A stretch of DNA of 64,000 nucleotides from Clostridium ihumii AP5 (GCF_000612845.1 NZ_CCAT010000009.1:1-64000), one strand, 5' to 3'; numbered from the stretch's first letter, positions 1 through 9,943 are shown. A program made the numbers and translations. Notes: generated from the sequence alone by a model not told the origin.

Positions 1-80
1 AAACCTCGCCTACAAAGATTTGTTGTTGATGTGAGATTACATTAAAATAACTTTATGTAAGGTTATAAATTCACTTACAA
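1..80. repeat. Hairpin-core repeat units, left edge
   Basis: Bases 1-13 are the right half of a hairpin-core unit cut by the window edge (AAACCTCGCCTAC). A second, degenerate unit lies at 57-78 (GTAAGGTTATAAATTCACTT and on). Both belong to the interspersed intergenic family seen at 10.5, 13.5, 16.6, 20.7, 22.6 and 29 kb. No gene overlaps them. Confidence 0.7.
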
Positions 81-100
81 ACTTTGAGATTTTCTTTATA

Positions 101-136
101 AAAAAAGCCACCTACAACTTAATATTGTAAGTGGTT
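101..136 (-). terminator. Intrinsic terminator of the ECF S-component gene
   Basis: Read on the minus strand, arms CCACTTACAA and TTGTAGGTGG surround a short AT loop and are followed by a T-rich run. It lies just past the stop of the gene ending at 144. Confidence 0.8.
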
Positions 137-143
137 ATATATT

Positions 144-668
144 TTATTCTGCAAAAGCATCATTTATAAATCTAGCTGTTGCTGCTTTAACTGCTACAGC
201 TAATGGTATTGCAATTACAAGTCCTATGCCTGTTGTTATAGATGAAGTTAACAAACTTGCAACAGCACCTTGCCATCCTTTAAATAAAGCCCAGTTAAAT
301 ACAAAATATCCTAGTAGCGAAACAACTCCTCCTGCTACAAATCCTAATATATTGTAACTTAAACTTTTACCATTATTACCATTGGCAAAAGCTATTTTGC
401 CTGTTACATACCCCATAAGACCTTTTACAATAAGAGTTGGAATTACCCAAAGTGAATATCCTGGTGATATTAAATCAAATAGTGCACATCCAATACCTGC
501 TGGAATAGCTGCTTCTTTACCAATAAGAATAGCTATTATAAATATCATTGTAGTTCCTAGATGAATCATAGACATACCACCACCTATAGGTATTGGAATA
601 TGTACCCAAGTACCTACAAAACACAGTGCTGTAAATAATCCCATTAATATAATTTTCTTTGTTTTCAA
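144..668 (-). CDS. ECF transporter S component (substrate unknown)
   Basis: A small, almost wholly hydrophobic protein with about five to six membrane segments. It resembles the S (substrate-capture) subunits of energy-coupling-factor vitamin transporters, which work with a shared EcfA/A'/T module encoded elsewhere. Features seen are an N-terminal LKTKK then a first helix, a Gly-rich IPIPIGGGMSMIHLG loop, and FDLISPGYSLWVIPTLIVKG. The frame stays open to a TTG at 692, but a GGGGGGAG Shine-Dalgarno lies inside that extension, four bases before TTG at 668, so I place the start there (about 174 residues). No riboswitch was recognised upstream, so the substrate cannot be told; a COG4720-like family is my best guess. 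Confidence 0.75.
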   Translation of the reverse strand: MKTKKIILMGLFTALCFVGTWVHIPIPIGGGMSMIHLGTTMIFIIAILIGKEAAIPAGIGCALFDLISPGYSLWVIPTLIVKGLMGYVTGKIAFANGNNGKSLSYNILGFVAGGVVSLLGYFVFNWALFKGWQGAVASLLTSSITTGIGLVIAIPLAVAVKAATARFINDAFAE

Positions 669-939
669 ATTACTCCCCCCATAATCAAACAAATTCTACT
701 AACAATTCAAACCTTAACCTAATTTTTGAATTATTATGTACATATTTACATTTTTTTAATATCTATATACATAATAATATATTGGTTTAATTTAGTCAAA
801 CATACATTATATTACATTAATTTCAACTTTTCCTTATTTTTTTCTGTAATAATTCAATTTATATTGACTTATTCATATTCTAGTTGTAACTTATTTATAT
901 ACTAAAATAAAATTCAAATTAAAAGAAGGTGATTTAAAT

Positions 940-2139
940 ATGAAAGTTGAATTTGATAAAAAATTGTTTAAATATGGTGTATATATAACTTTAACAGCAA
1001 TTGTTATATATGTTTCATTTTTACTACTATTCAACATAGGTACTATTTTTAAAACAACTTTTGCTATTTTAGCTCAATTAATTAATTTAATTAAGCCATT
1101 ATTAATAGCCATTGTTATAGCATACTTGTTATTTCCTATTACTAATGGAATTGAAAAATTTCTTGATAAAAATAAGTTTCATAAATTTAAAAATGAGTCA
1201 ACAAAGCGTGTATTGGCTATTTTAGGTGCTTATCTTTTAATAGTAGGTATTATTATGCTTTTAATTTGGGGTATTTATTTTATGATTGGTGGTCAATTAT
1301 CAAATAATACAACATTAACTAATATAATAGATGAGATTACACAGTATTTAAGAAATAGTTCATTATCAGCTACATCCATAAAAACAGCTATTGAAGGATT
1401 AAATATTCCACTTTTAGATAATCTAGAACCACATATTATAAATGCAATTAATTCTTTACAAACATACATTGCAAGCAATCTTGGAAATATGACATCCTCA
1501 ATTATGTCTATTGGCAGTAGTATTGCTTCATTCTTTATTGCTTTTATAATTAGTATCTACCTTTTAAAAGATTATGAATACTTTTTATCTCTTTGGAATA
1601 AAATTTACTACTTAATATTTGGAAATAGCATTTTAGGTGGTAAAATAACTCATATTTTCAAAGTTATTCATGATGTATTTGGTAAATATATTCGTGGACA
1701 ATTATTAGAAGCTTGTTTTGTTGGAATACTTTCTTCTATAGCACTTGCTATTGCAGGCATAGACTATGCCATTGTCATAGGTTTAATCGCGGGAATATCT
1801 AATATGATTCCTTATGTTGGCCCTATAGTTGGAACTGTTCTTGCTGGAATCATGGGACTTGCTAGTGGAAAACCAATAAAAGTTCTCTATGCAATTATTG
1901 CAATGCTAATAGTACAACAAGTAGACAATAACCTTTTAGCTCCAAAAATTGTTGGAAACAGTGTTGGATTACATGCTGTATTTACAATGATGGCTATTTT
2001 GATAGGTGGTAATATTGGTGGTTTATTTGGTATGTTACTTGCAGTTCCAATAGCTGCATCATTAAAAGTTCTTTTTAATGATTGGTATGATAAATATACA
2101 AAAACTGAACGTAAAAATAAAAAGAATATTATTTCTTAA
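940..2139 (+). CDS. AI-2E family transporter (permease)
   Basis: A 399-residue integral membrane protein of the PF01594 type: two N-terminal helices (about residues 12-65), a variable soluble stretch (about 120-190), then a helical C-terminal half with the conserved blocks GQLLEA, YVGPIVGT and LAPKIVGNSVGLHAV. Members export small molecules or ions; the name comes from E. coli TqsA, and the real substrate here is unknown. AAGGTGAT precedes the ATG by a few bases. The gene stands alone, convergent with queC and separated from it by a shared terminator. Confidence 0.85.
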   Translation: MKVEFDKKLFKYGVYITLTAIVIYVSFLLLFNIGTIFKTTFAILAQLINLIKPLLIAIVIAYLLFPITNGIEKFLDKNKFHKFKNESTKRVLAILGAYLLIVGIIMLLIWGIYFMIGGQLSNNTTLTNIIDEITQYLRNSSLSATSIKTAIEGLNIPLLDNLEPHIINAINSLQTYIASNLGNMTSSIMSIGSSIASFFIAFIISIYLLKDYEYFLSLWNKIYYLIFGNSILGGKITHIFKVIHDVFGKYIRGQLLEACFVGILSSIALAIAGIDYAIVIGLIAGISNMIPYVGPIVGTVLAGIMGLASGKPIKVLYAIIAMLIVQQVDNNLLAPKIVGNSVGLHAVFTMMAILIGGNIGGLFGMLLAVPIAASLKVLFNDWYDKYTKTERKNKKNIIS

Positions 2140-2140
2140 T

Positions 2141-2182
2141 TTAAATGAGGCTTTTATTATATAAAATAAAAGCCTCATTTAA
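2141..2182. terminator. Bidirectional terminator between the AI-2E gene and queC
   Basis: A near-perfect inverted repeat with arms TTAAATGAGGCTTTTATT and AATAAAAGCCTCATTTAA around a 5-6 base centre, with T-rich tails both ways. It sits between two convergent genes. Confidence 0.85.
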
Positions 2183-2192
2183 TAATATTATT

Positions 2193-2861
2193 TTATTTGC
2201 TATAATTAGTATAAAATTCATCTAAGCCTTTTGCTCTTAATTTACATGCTGGACATTTTCCACATCCCTCTCCAATAATTCCATTATAACAAGTTAATGT
2301 TTTATCCTTTATAATTTGAAATGCTCCTAAGTCATGACTAAGTTTCCATGTATCACATTTATTAAGCCACATCAATGGAGTATGGATTATAAATTCATAA
2401 TCCATAGCTAAATTTAAAGTTACGTTTAAAGATTTTATAAAACTATCTCTACAATCTGGATATCCACTAAAATCACTTTCTGAGACACCAGTAACAATAT
2501 GCCTTAATCCTTTATTTTTTGCATATATTGCTGCAAAACTTAGAAAAATCATATTACGTCCCTCAACAAAGCTGTTAGGAACTTTTTCATCATTTTTAAC
2601 TTCTTCAACTTCAATATCTTGTCTTGTTAAAGAATTTGATGTAAGGCTATTTAATAATGACATGTCTAAAATATCATAATGAATATTATACTCTTTGCAA
2701 ATGTCACTAGCACATTTGAGCTCTAATTTATGTTTTTGTCCATAATCAAATCCTATTGCTATTACATTCTTAAAGTTTTCCATACACCAAAATAGACAAG
2801 TAGTACTATCTTGTCCTCCACTAAGAACAACTAAAACATCTTCATTTTTCATAATACTCAT
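2193..2861 (-). CDS. queC: 7-cyano-7-deazaguanine synthase QueC
   Basis: Converts 7-carboxy-7-deazaguanine to preQ0 with ATP and ammonia in queuosine synthesis. The 222-residue protein shows the PP-loop [15 protein letters not shown] near the N-terminus and the C-terminal zinc site [16 protein letters not shown], at normal family length. The start codon overlaps the queF stop (TAATG), and AAAGGTGG lies about 10 bases upstream, so the two genes are translationally coupled. Third gene of queT-queF-queC, controlled by the preQ1 riboswitch at 3904-3947. The partners QueD and QueE are not in this window. Confidence 0.95.
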   Translation of the reverse strand: MSIMKNEDVLVVLSGGQDSTTCLFWCMENFKNVIAIGFDYGQKHKLELKCASDICKEYNIHYDILDMSLLNSLTSNSLTRQDIEVEEVKNDEKVPNSFVEGRNMIFLSFAAIYAKNKGLRHIVTGVSESDFSGYPDCRDSFIKSLNVTLNLAMDYEFIIHTPLMWLNKCDTWKLSHDLGAFQIIKDKTLTCYNGIIGEGCGKCPACKLRAKGLDEFYTNYSK

Positions 2862-3343
2862 TATCTATTGTCCACCTTTTCTGGATACATATCATGACTT
2901 ATAAGTCTATTAAAAGCTACCTCTTTCCATTTAGTACCTTTCTTACCATAGTTACAATAAGGATCAATAGATATTCCTCCTCTTGGTGTAAACTTTCCCC
3001 ATACTTCTATATACTTAGGGTCCATAAGCTTTATTAAATCTTTCATTATAATATTCATGCAATCTTCATGAAAATCTCCATGATTTCTAAAACTAAATAA
3101 ATATAATTTTAAAGATTTACTTTCAACCATTTTTTCATTTGGAACATATGATATATAAATTGTTGCAAAATCTGGTTGTGATGTTATTGGACAAAGACTT
3201 GTAAACTCTGGACAATTAAACTTTACAAAGTAATCATTATCTTTATGTTTATTTTCAAAGGTTTCAAGAATTTCTGGTGTGTATGAAAAATCATACTTTA
3301 CATTTCTATTTCCTAATGAATTCAATTTTAAATTTTCCTGCAT
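2861..3343 (-). CDS. queF: NADPH-dependent 7-cyano-7-deazaguanine reductase QueF
   Basis: Reduces the nitrile of preQ0 to the aminomethyl group of preQ1. The 160-residue length fits the short (unimodular) QueF of the tunnel-fold family. Visible motifs are [14 protein letters not shown] with the nucleophilic Cys, [15 protein letters not shown], which is the QueF signature with the substrate-binding Glu, and HEDC. It starts two bases after the queT stop and ends overlapping queC, so it is the middle gene of the operon. Confidence 0.95.
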   Translation of the reverse strand: MQENLKLNSLGNRNVKYDFSYTPEILETFENKHKDNDYFVKFNCPEFTSLCPITSQPDFATIYISYVPNEKMVESKSLKLYLFSFRNHGDFHEDCMNIIMKDLIKLMDPKYIEVWGKFTPRGGISIDPYCNYGKKGTKWKEVAFNRLISHDMYPEKVDNR

Positions 3344-3345
3344 AA

Positions 3346-3831
3346 TTATTCTCCAATCTTACCTTTAAATATTTTTATTAAAATTACACCTAAAATAGCT
3401 GGAACAACTTGTCCAAGGCACAAACTAATAGCTAAAACCTTATAAGGCACAATTAATATTTGTGATAACCAAATAGGCACCAAAATACCTGGAATAAGTA
3501 TTATAGGAATTGCTACAAAACATATATTTAATTTAAACTTTCTAATTAAGCAAATTAAAATTGAGGTTATTACACCTACTAATCCTCCACCTAAAATATC
3601 AAATATACCTAATCCACCTAGTAAAATATTAGATATGACGTTCGAAAGACCAAGGGGTAAAACTAAGAATGGGCATAGATAAGCTAATGCATACAATGTT
3701 GTAGCAATACGAATTTGTACTGCACCAAATGAAAAACTTTGAGTTAAAAACATTATTACTACGTAAAGTGCTATTACTATACTTGAAGTAGTAAGCTTTT
3801 TGGTTTTTAAACTTCTATTATCTATTTCCAT
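3346..3831 (-). CDS. queT: QueT-type queuosine precursor transporter (ECF S component)
   Basis: A hydrophobic protein of about 161 residues with five to six helices: [20 protein letters not shown] at the start, [17 protein letters not shown], then the glycine-rich [14 protein letters not shown]. It matches QueT, the S subunit that brings preQ0/preQ1 into the cell with a shared ECF module. The frame is open to 3885, but that extension reads through the terminator of the leader; GGAGGTGATTTT lies directly before ATG 3831, which I take as the start. First gene of the preQ1-controlled operon. Confidence 0.9.
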   Translation of the reverse strand: MEIDNRSLKTKKLTTSSIVIALYVVIMFLTQSFSFGAVQIRIATTLYALAYLCPFLVLPLGLSNVISNILLGGLGIFDILGGGLVGVITSILICLIRKFKLNICFVAIPIILIPGILVPIWLSQILIVPYKVLAISLCLGQVVPAILGVILIKIFKGKIGE

Positions 3832-3842
3832 AAAATCACCTC

Positions 3843-3877
3843 CAAAAAAATAAAAGATGGAGCATTGCTCCATCTTA
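3843..3877 (-). terminator. Regulated terminator of the queTFC leader
   Basis: On the minus strand AAGATGGAGC and GCTCCATCTT form a perfect 10-bp stem with a tiny loop, followed by TTTATTTTTTT. It lies between the preQ1 aptamer and the queT ribosome site, so it is the likely expression platform. GGAG in the aptamer tail could pair with CTCC of the 3' arm as an antiterminator; that part is inference. Confidence 0.85.
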
Positions 3878-3903
3878 AAACACATAAATAAACTTTTTTA
3901 TGC

Positions 3904-3947
3904 TCTCCTAGTTTTGTTTAGAGACAGGATGGTCAACGAACTGTCTT
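3904..3947 (-). promoter_or_regulatory. preQ1-I riboswitch aptamer
   Basis: Minus-strand RNA begins GACAG, then the loop TTCGTTGACCATCC, then TGTC closing P1, then the A-rich tail AAACAAAACTAGGAG. This is the compact preQ1 class I H-type pseudoknot. It sits about 70 bases upstream of queT and directly before a terminator, so high preQ1 should switch off queT-queF-queC. Confidence 0.9.
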
Positions 3948-4176
3948 ATTTAATTTAATTTATTTTACTTTCTTGATTATAAATTATATTTTTTCTAAAA
4001 TCAAGAAATTATTATATGATTTTACATAAATATATTAAATATCTTTGAAATACTTTACAAAATAGATTTTTATAAGATAACTATCATGTTATAATTAAAT
4101 TGCATATTCTGTAAGTTTATGTTTTATATTAATGTTTTTAAAAATTTTATGCACTTTTAAGAAAGGACTATTTTTT

Positions 4177-5874
4177 ATGAAAAGTATAAAAACAAAAATA
4201 TTGTTTCCAATTTTTTTAATGTCAATATTTTTCATTGGATTTATGGGAATTCAATTTATGCATACTAAAACGAACTTAAATCTTGTAAACGAAATGAAAG
4301 ATAAACATTTTACTACTATGCTAAAAGCAAATGATTTAAAATTAAGTGTTGTTCAAGTTCAACAATGGCTTACTGATATAAGTGCAACTCGTGCTGCCGA
4401 AGGCTTTGATGATGGCTTCGAAATTGCTGAAGATTATGCCAATAATGTAAAAACTATTTTAAGTGAACTTAAAGATTTAAACCCTAAAAGTGAGTCAATG
4501 CTTAATGATATTGAAAAAAGTTTTGAGCCTTATTATGAAACTGGAAAAATAATGGCCTCTGCTTATATTAGTGATGGGCCTTCAAAAGGTAATAAATTTA
4601 TGGAAGACTTTGATGCAAATGCTGAAACCATTAATAAAAAAGTTGATGAATTCAAGATTATATCAAGTGAAAATATTGATAAAAGTATAAATAACATTAA
4701 TAAGTCTGTTGGTAAAACCACTAACTTAATTTTAATAGACCTATTTATATTAGTTATTATTTCAGCACTTTCAACAATGTTTATAAATAAAAATATACTT
4801 ATACCTATAAACAAGATATTGCTAAAATTAAATGATATGTCAAATAACAGCAGTGATTTAACTGAACATATTGATTTTGTTAGTAATGATGAAATCGGCA
4901 GACTTGCTTCAAGCTTTAATTTAATGCAAAATTCATTTAGAGAAATAATTAAAACTATTACCTCTGAATCACTTAGTGTTGAAGACAAAGTAAAATCTGC
5001 AAATACAACTATAACTGAATTAAACTTATTAACTGAAAATGTATATTCAATTACCGAAGAAGTTTCTGGTGGAATGGAAGAAACTGCTGCATCTACAGAG
5101 GAAATACGCGCATTAGCTTCTGAAGTTAGTAGCAATATAGATTTAATTGCTAAAAAAGCTAAAGAAGGTTCAAATGAATCAAATATAATTAAATCTAGAG
5201 CAACTGAACTTAAAAATGTAGCACTTACTTCTAAAATCAATGTAGAAAAAATAAATACAGAAACTCAAACCAAACTTTTAAATGCTATTGAAAATGCTAA
5301 ACAAGTTGAAAAAGTAAATGTTTTATCTGATGCTATCTTAAAAATTTCATCACAAACTAATTTATTGGCATTAAATGCAGCAATAGAAGCTCAAAGAGCT
5401 GGTGAAGCTGGAAAAGGATTTTCCATAGTTGCTGAAGAAATAAGAAAACTTGCAATAGACTCTAAAGATACAGTATCAGAGATTAGAGTTGTTAATGATT
5501 TAATTGTTGATACCGTTACTAATTTAGTAACTACTTCAAAAGAAATGATAGATTTTATAAACGCTAACGTTATAAGCGATTATAACATGATTGTAAAAAC
5601 TGGTGAACAATATAATGATGATGCTACTATGATTTTTAACATGACCAAAGATTTCAGTGAAATGTCTAACAACATAATGATTGCAATGGAAACTATAGTG
5701 CAATCTATAAATGAAATAAGTGATTCTACTAATTCTTCGGCTAATGGCACTAATAGCATTGCTGAGAAAATGAATTTTCTTTCTGAAAAATCTCATTCTG
5801 TAGTAAAGCTTATTGATGAAGTTAATACTAGTAGTAATACACTTAATGATACAGTAAGTAATTTTATAGTATAA
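4177..5874 (+). CDS. Methyl-accepting chemotaxis protein
   Basis: Transmembrane chemoreceptor signalling to CheA/CheW. From the ATG at 4177 (565 residues; AAGAAAGGA about 9 bases upstream; the frame continues back to 4132) it has a first membrane helix at residues 7-27, an extracellular helical sensor of about 160 residues, a second helix [20 protein letters not shown], a HAMP segment, and a long cytoplasmic coiled coil with the hairpin tip [20 protein letters not shown]. The ligand cannot be told. Transcribed alone, convergent with nfo. Confidence 0.93.
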   Translation: MKSIKTKILFPIFLMSIFFIGFMGIQFMHTKTNLNLVNEMKDKHFTTMLKANDLKLSVVQVQQWLTDISATRAAEGFDDGFEIAEDYANNVKTILSELKDLNPKSESMLNDIEKSFEPYYETGKIMASAYISDGPSKGNKFMEDFDANAETINKKVDEFKIISSENIDKSINNINKSVGKTTNLILIDLFILVIISALSTMFINKNILIPINKILLKLNDMSNNSSDLTEHIDFVSNDEIGRLASSFNLMQNSFREIIKTITSESLSVEDKVKSANTTITELNLLTENVYSITEEVSGGMEETAASTEEIRALASEVSSNIDLIAKKAKEGSNESNIIKSRATELKNVALTSKINVEKINTETQTKLLNAIENAKQVEKVNVLSDAILKISSQTNLLALNAAIEAQRAGEAGKGFSIVAEEIRKLAIDSKDTVSEIRVVNDLIVDTVTNLVTTSKEMIDFINANVISDYNMIVKTGEQYNDDATMIFNMTKDFSEMSNNIMIAMETIVQSINEISDSTNSSANGTNSIAEKMNFLSEKSHSVVKLIDEVNTSSNTLNDTVSNFIV

Positions 5875-5882
5875 AGTACATA

Positions 5883-5918
5883 AAAACAGAGTATAAAAAT
5901 CCTTATACTCTGTTTTTT
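5883..5918. terminator. Bidirectional terminator between mcp and nfo
   Basis: AAAACAGAGTATAA and TTATACTCTGTTTT flank a 6-base loop with T and A runs on the outside. It is placed between two convergent stop codons. Confidence 0.88.
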
Positions 5919-5927
5919 ATTTAAATT

Positions 5928-6761
5928 TTATTCCTTGTATAATCCTCTTAATAATTCTATTTCTTTTTGGTATCCATCAAGTTCATTTGGCGTTTCAAGG
6001 AAAAATGGTAAATGACGTAATTTAGGATGATTAATTATATTTTTAATTGCTTCTATTCCTAAAGATCCTTCACCTATTTTTTCATGTCTATCTTTATGAC
6101 TTTCAAAAGGATTTTTACTATCATTTAAATGTATTGCTTTCAATTTATCAAGTCCAATTATTCTATCAAACTCTTCTAAAACCCCATCTAAATTATTTAC
6201 TATATCATATCCAGCATCATATACATGGCATGTATCAAGACAAACCCCCATATGATCTTTTAATTCAACTTTACTTATTATCTCTTGTAATTCTTCAAAA
6301 CTTCTTCCTATTTCCGTTCCTTTTCCTGCCATTGTTTCTAATAAAACTGTTGTTGTCTGTTCTTCTTTTAAAACAGAATTCAACATATCTACTATGTACT
6401 GAATTCCAACTTCTACACCTTGTTTAACATGACTACCTGGATGAAAATTATATAGATTATTAGGTACATATTCCATTCTCACCAAATCATCTGCCATCAT
6501 TTCCATTGCAAATTTTCGAGTATCTTCCTCTTTAGAACAAGCATTTAAAGTATATGGTGCATGAGCAAGAATCACTCCAAAATTATTTTCTTTTGCTATT
6601 TCTAAAAACTCTTTAACATCCTTCTCGTCTATATCTTTTGCCTTTCCACCTCTAGGATTACGAGTAAAAAATTGAAAAGTATTAGCTCCAATTTGAACTG
6701 CTTCCTTTCCCATATTTTTAAAACCCTTACTAGTTGACAAATGACATCCTATATTTAACAT
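5928..6761 (-). CDS. nfo: Deoxyribonuclease IV (AP endonuclease IV)
   Basis: Zn-dependent TIM-barrel endonuclease that cuts 5' of abasic sites in base-excision repair. The 277-residue protein is full length and shows the family landmarks [64 protein letters not shown] and HEKIGEG, which together supply the three-zinc site. A GAGAGGA site precedes the ATG. Single gene. Confidence 0.95.
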   Translation of the reverse strand: MLNIGCHLSTSKGFKNMGKEAVQIGANTFQFFTRNPRGGKAKDIDEKDVKEFLEIAKENNFGVILAHAPYTLNACSKEEDTRKFAMEMMADDLVRMEYVPNNLYNFHPGSHVKQGVEVGIQYIVDMLNSVLKEEQTTTVLLETMAGKGTEIGRSFEELQEIISKVELKDHMGVCLDTCHVYDAGYDIVNNLDGVLEEFDRIIGLDKLKAIHLNDSKNPFESHKDRHEKIGEGSLGIEAIKNIINHPKLRHLPFFLETPNELDGYQKEIELLRGLYKE

Positions 6762-7080
6762 ATATCTATCTTCCTCTCTTGTTTATTCTAAAAGCCTAAT
6801 TAAAAATAATATATAACCATAAAAAATTCATCTTGGAGAATAAATTCCCCATTATAATATTCTTAATAAACATAGTTTTAATAGTAAGTATAACTATTAT
6901 TTTATATGTTTTAACTAAATTGCTCTTCAAATTATTATAGAAATTGATTTAAAAAACTGAGGCTTTAGTTTTATTGTTAATTATTAATTCTTGTACAATA
7001 GTTCAAACTTATATATCTAAATGATACTACAGTTATATAAAACTTTGCAATGGATAATTTTTATTATTTAAAAGTTTTTA
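6762..7080. other. Intergenic region, no gene seen
   Basis: About 320 AT-rich bases between nfo and the LysR gene. The only structure I see is a short AAAACT/AGTTTT inverted repeat at 6951-6971, whose middle (GAGGCTTT) resembles a decayed hairpin-core unit. No supported ORF. Confidence 0.5.
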
Positions 7081-7986
7081 TTATTGTTTTATTTCTTCAT
7101 TAAAATTTTTAAATAACTCTTCACCTATTTCATTAAGCGATTTATTCTTAATTTTCAAAAACCAAAGTGCTGGACTAAGTGTATTATTATCATTCACTAC
7201 TTTCATTGTTTTTATATTATTTCTCTTATCATAAGAATCATTCATAATTGCATAAGATGGGCCAAATGAAATTGCCATATTTTGTTCTACTGAATTTATT
7301 ATAGAACTAAAATTATTTGTTTGAAACAAAACATTAGCAGACTTTTGAGTTTCATTTTCAATATGACTCAAATAATTTAGTAAAAATTTATCATTATAAA
7401 TAGCTAACGGTTGGTTAATAATATTTTCATAATCTAAAATATCAAAACTAGCAATTGGAGAGTTTTGATTAACTAAAAAATAAAATTCTCCATCTATAAT
7501 CTTAGTAATTTCATAATTTAAATTGTGATTCTTAATATTATCAGAAAACGCAATCAACACAAAATCTAATTTTTCTTGTTGCAATAAAATTAATAACTCT
7601 TCAGTATTTTGCTCAATTATTGTGCTTTCAATAAATGGATATTCATTTTTCAACTTTTGAAGTGACTTAATAAGCGGAGAATTAATTCCTGGAATACATC
7701 CAATTCTTAACTTAACTTTAGGACTTTGAAATTTCTTATCACAATATGCATATATATCTTTTTTTCTTTCTAAAATCATATATGCATTTCTAATTATATA
7801 CTGTCCTTGTATTGTTGGAAAACTTCCCTGCTTTGATCTTTCAAATATTTTTATTTTTAATTCATTTTCAAGTGAAGAAACTGCTTGACTAATAGCTGAA
7901 GTGGTTAAATGAAGTTTATTAGCAGTTTTTGAAAAACTTTTTTCTTCTGATAATGTTGTTATAATTTCAAGTTGTTCAAAATTCAT
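7081..7986 (-). CDS. LysR family transcriptional regulator
   Basis: A 301-residue regulator with an N-terminal winged helix (MNFEQLEIITTLSEEKSFSK, then TTSAISQAVSSLENEL as recognition helix) and a periplasmic-binding-like effector domain from about residue 90. AGAGGTAAGTT precedes the ATG. It is divergent from the choloylglycine-hydrolase gene and shares a 118-base intergenic region containing palindromes, the usual LysR layout, so it probably regulates that gene and itself. The effector is unknown. Confidence 0.9.
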   Translation of the reverse strand: MNFEQLEIITTLSEEKSFSKTANKLHLTTSAISQAVSSLENELKIKIFERSKQGSFPTIQGQYIIRNAYMILERKKDIYAYCDKKFQSPKVKLRIGCIPGINSPLIKSLQKLKNEYPFIESTIIEQNTEELLILLQQEKLDFVLIAFSDNIKNHNLNYEITKIIDGEFYFLVNQNSPIASFDILDYENIINQPLAIYNDKFLLNYLSHIENETQKSANVLFQTNNFSSIINSVEQNMAISFGPSYAIMNDSYDKRNNIKTMKVVNDNNTLSPALWFLKIKNKSLNEIGEELFKNFNEEIKQ

Positions 7987-8002
7987 AACTTACCTCTTTG
8001 TA

Positions 8003-8031
8003 TTAAGTTGTACTTAACTATATGTTAAGTA
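8003..8031. promoter_or_regulatory. Probable LysR operator palindromes
   Basis: Two overlapping dyads: TTAAGT-TGT-ACTTAA (8003-8017) and the perfect TACTTAAC-TATAT-GTTAAGTA (8011-8031). Another ACTTAA lies just to the right, at about 8043-8048. They lie 17-45 bases from the LysR start codon, in the divergent promoter region. Confidence 0.7.
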
Positions 8032-8104
8032 ACTTTATTTTTACTTAATTATATCATAGTTGTAAAATTTAAATATAATAAATTAACAAAGGAAGTGTAA
8101 ATAA

Positions 8105-9094
8105 ATGTGTACTAGTTTAACTCTTAAAACTGAAAACGGATATAACATTCTTGCTAGAACAATGGATTTTGCAATAAAACTAAATGAAGAAGTTCATTTA
8201 ATACCTAGAAACTATAATTTTATTAGTGATATAGATAAAAAGCCTTTAAAAGTCAAATATGCTTCAGTTGGTATGGGAATGTTAGTAGATAATCATCCTG
8301 TACTTGCAGATGGTGTAAATGAAAAAGGATTAACATGTGCAACTCTGTATTTTCCTGGATTTGCCGACTTTGAAAATGGACTTAGCGAAAATAAAACAAA
8401 TATTGTAGCCTATGATTTAGTTGTATATTTACTATCTCAATTTGCTGATATAAATGATGTAAAAGCCAATATGTCCAATGTAGAAATATTATCTAAAAAT
8501 ATATCTGTATTAGGTGTAACTCCACCTTTACATTGGATTTTATGTGATAAATCATCTAAGTGTATAGTTATTGAAAAAACAATTAATGGCTTGCAAATTA
8601 TAGATAATCCTATTGGGGTAATGACAAACAGCCCAAATTTAGAATGGCATTTAAATAACTTACGCCAATATATAGGACTTAATCCTAAACAACTTTCACC
8701 TACTAAATGGCAAGATTTAGACTTAAGTCCATTTGGTCAAGGTTCTGGTACTTTTGGATTACCTGGTGATTTTACTCCACCATCTAGATTTGTTAGAGCA
8801 AGTTATTTAAAAAACAATATCTTAAATGTAAAAACAGAAACTGATGGTGTAACAGCTGCCTTTCATATATTATCTGAATGTAATATTCCAAAAGGTGCAG
8901 TAATAAAACAAGATGACTCTGTAGACTATACAATTTATACATCTGCAATGTGTAGTGAATCTGGTTCTTATTATTATCACAATTATGAAAATCGCCAAAT
9001 ATCTGCTGTTCACCTATTTAATGAAAATTTAGACTCAGACAAAGTAAAAGTATTTCCAAACTGCAATTCTCAATGTATAAATAATTTAAATTAA
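8105..9094 (+). CDS. Choloylglycine hydrolase family protein (penicillin V acylase-like or bile salt hydrolase)
   Basis: Ntn-hydrolase of 329 residues, the same length as the C. perfringens bile salt hydrolase. After Met removal Cys2 is the nucleophile (MCTSLTL). The catalytic set is complete at Cys2, Arg18, Asp21, Asn175 (MTNSPN) and Arg228 (PPSRF). Residue 82 is Tyr (ATLYFP), the residue found in penicillin V acylases, where bile salt hydrolases usually carry Asn, so the substrate is uncertain and acylase or N-acyl amide activity is plausible. No signal peptide. AAAGGAAGTG precedes the ATG. Likely controlled by the divergent LysR protein. Confidence 0.9.
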   Translation: MCTSLTLKTENGYNILARTMDFAIKLNEEVHLIPRNYNFISDIDKKPLKVKYASVGMGMLVDNHPVLADGVNEKGLTCATLYFPGFADFENGLSENKTNIVAYDLVVYLLSQFADINDVKANMSNVEILSKNISVLGVTPPLHWILCDKSSKCIVIEKTINGLQIIDNPIGVMTNSPNLEWHLNNLRQYIGLNPKQLSPTKWQDLDLSPFGQGSGTFGLPGDFTPPSRFVRASYLKNNILNVKTETDGVTAAFHILSECNIPKGAVIKQDDSVDYTIYTSAMCSESGSYYYHNYENRQISAVHLFNENLDSDKVKVFPNCNSQCINNLN

Positions 9095-9157
9095 GATTAT
9101 TTATTAATAATTGTATAAACTAAAGTATTAAATTGAAACCTATATAAAACTTAAACT

Positions 9158-9200
9158 AAAAAAGGTATGAACTACAAATTAAAGTAGCATACCTTTTTAT
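9158..9200. terminator. Bidirectional terminator
   Basis: AAAAAAGGTATG and CATACCTTTTTA form the outer stem, with an inner CTAC/GTAG pairing. It lies between the convergent hydrolase gene and the small secreted-protein gene. Confidence 0.82.
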
Positions 9201-9203
9201 TAA

Positions 9204-9701
9204 TTATGAGAAAAACTCTTTATGTTCAATATCTACTATATCTTTAGCATTTACTTTTATATCTACCACTCCACTAGCATTTTTCCCAACAAGTCTAATT
9301 GAATACTTTTCATCTTTTGATGTTTTAAAACTTATATTGCTATTTTCTTTAAAATCTATTTTTTTCTTAATTATATTATAATTAGAATCTAATACTACAA
9401 TACCGAAAGTTCCATTTTCTATATTACTATTATCCTCTATACTAATATAATTATTTTTACCTGATTTAAACTCCATGATTGTCCACTTTCCAGTAAACTT
9501 TTCAAACTCAAAACTGCAATAATTATAGTCATTTTTATTATTGTTTGTAGATTTAACACTTCTCTCTTCTTCATTTTTACTACTCAAATATTTATCAGAA
9601 CATATGTATGAAGAACTGCTTTTATATGAATTAATGAATAAACTTATCGTTATTACAAGTATTATAACAATTAATAATACTTTACCTCCTCTATTCACCA
9701 C
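9204..9701 (-). CDS. Hypothetical membrane-anchored extracellular protein
   Basis: Not recognised. The 165 residues start with GTG (GGGGGAG just upstream) and have one N-terminal hydrophobic helix (VLLIVIILVITISLFI) acting as a signal anchor. A Ser/Asn/Lys-rich linker with two Cys follows, then a C-terminal beta-rich region with repeated GTFGIVVLDS / YSIRLVGKNASGVVDI strands, typical of small cell-surface domains. Single gene with its own terminator. Confidence 0.7.
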   Translation of the reverse strand: MVNRGGKVLLIVIILVITISLFINSYKSSSSYICSDKYLSSKNEEERSVKSTNNNKNDYNYCSFEFEKFTGKWTIMEFKSGKNNYISIEDNSNIENGTFGIVVLDSNYNIIKKKIDFKENSNISFKTSKDEKYSIRLVGKNASGVVDIKVNAKDIVDIEHKEFFS

Positions 9702-9891
9702 TACTCCCCCTTAAATTAACATTAAAATCCATAAAACAAAATAATTTATATTAATATTTTTTACTTTATAGTATAATTATATAATTACATTATTTTCTAT
9801 ATTAAGTATATCATTTTCTTCTATATTTTTCTAATATTTTTATAACTGTTATCTATATAAAGAAATATAGGAATCACAATATTATATATAA

Positions 9892-9943
9892 AAAAATAAA
9901 TGGTAAAATCTTATATTTTTAAGATTTTATCATTTATTTTTTT
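9892..9943 (-). terminator. Terminator of the flavodoxin gene
   Basis: A long stem AAATAAATGATAAAATCTTA / AAGATTTTACCATTTATTTT (one mismatch) followed by T residues, immediately past the stop at 9945. Confidence 0.8.

Noticed and set aside
4563..5240. 225-codon frame antisense to the chemoreceptor gene
   Set aside because: It is a shadow of the coiled-coil codon pattern; no ribosome site, and the receptor on the other strand is certain.
8105..9094. Firm assignment as bile salt hydrolase
   Set aside because: Tyr82 points to the acylase side; the sequence alone cannot settle it.
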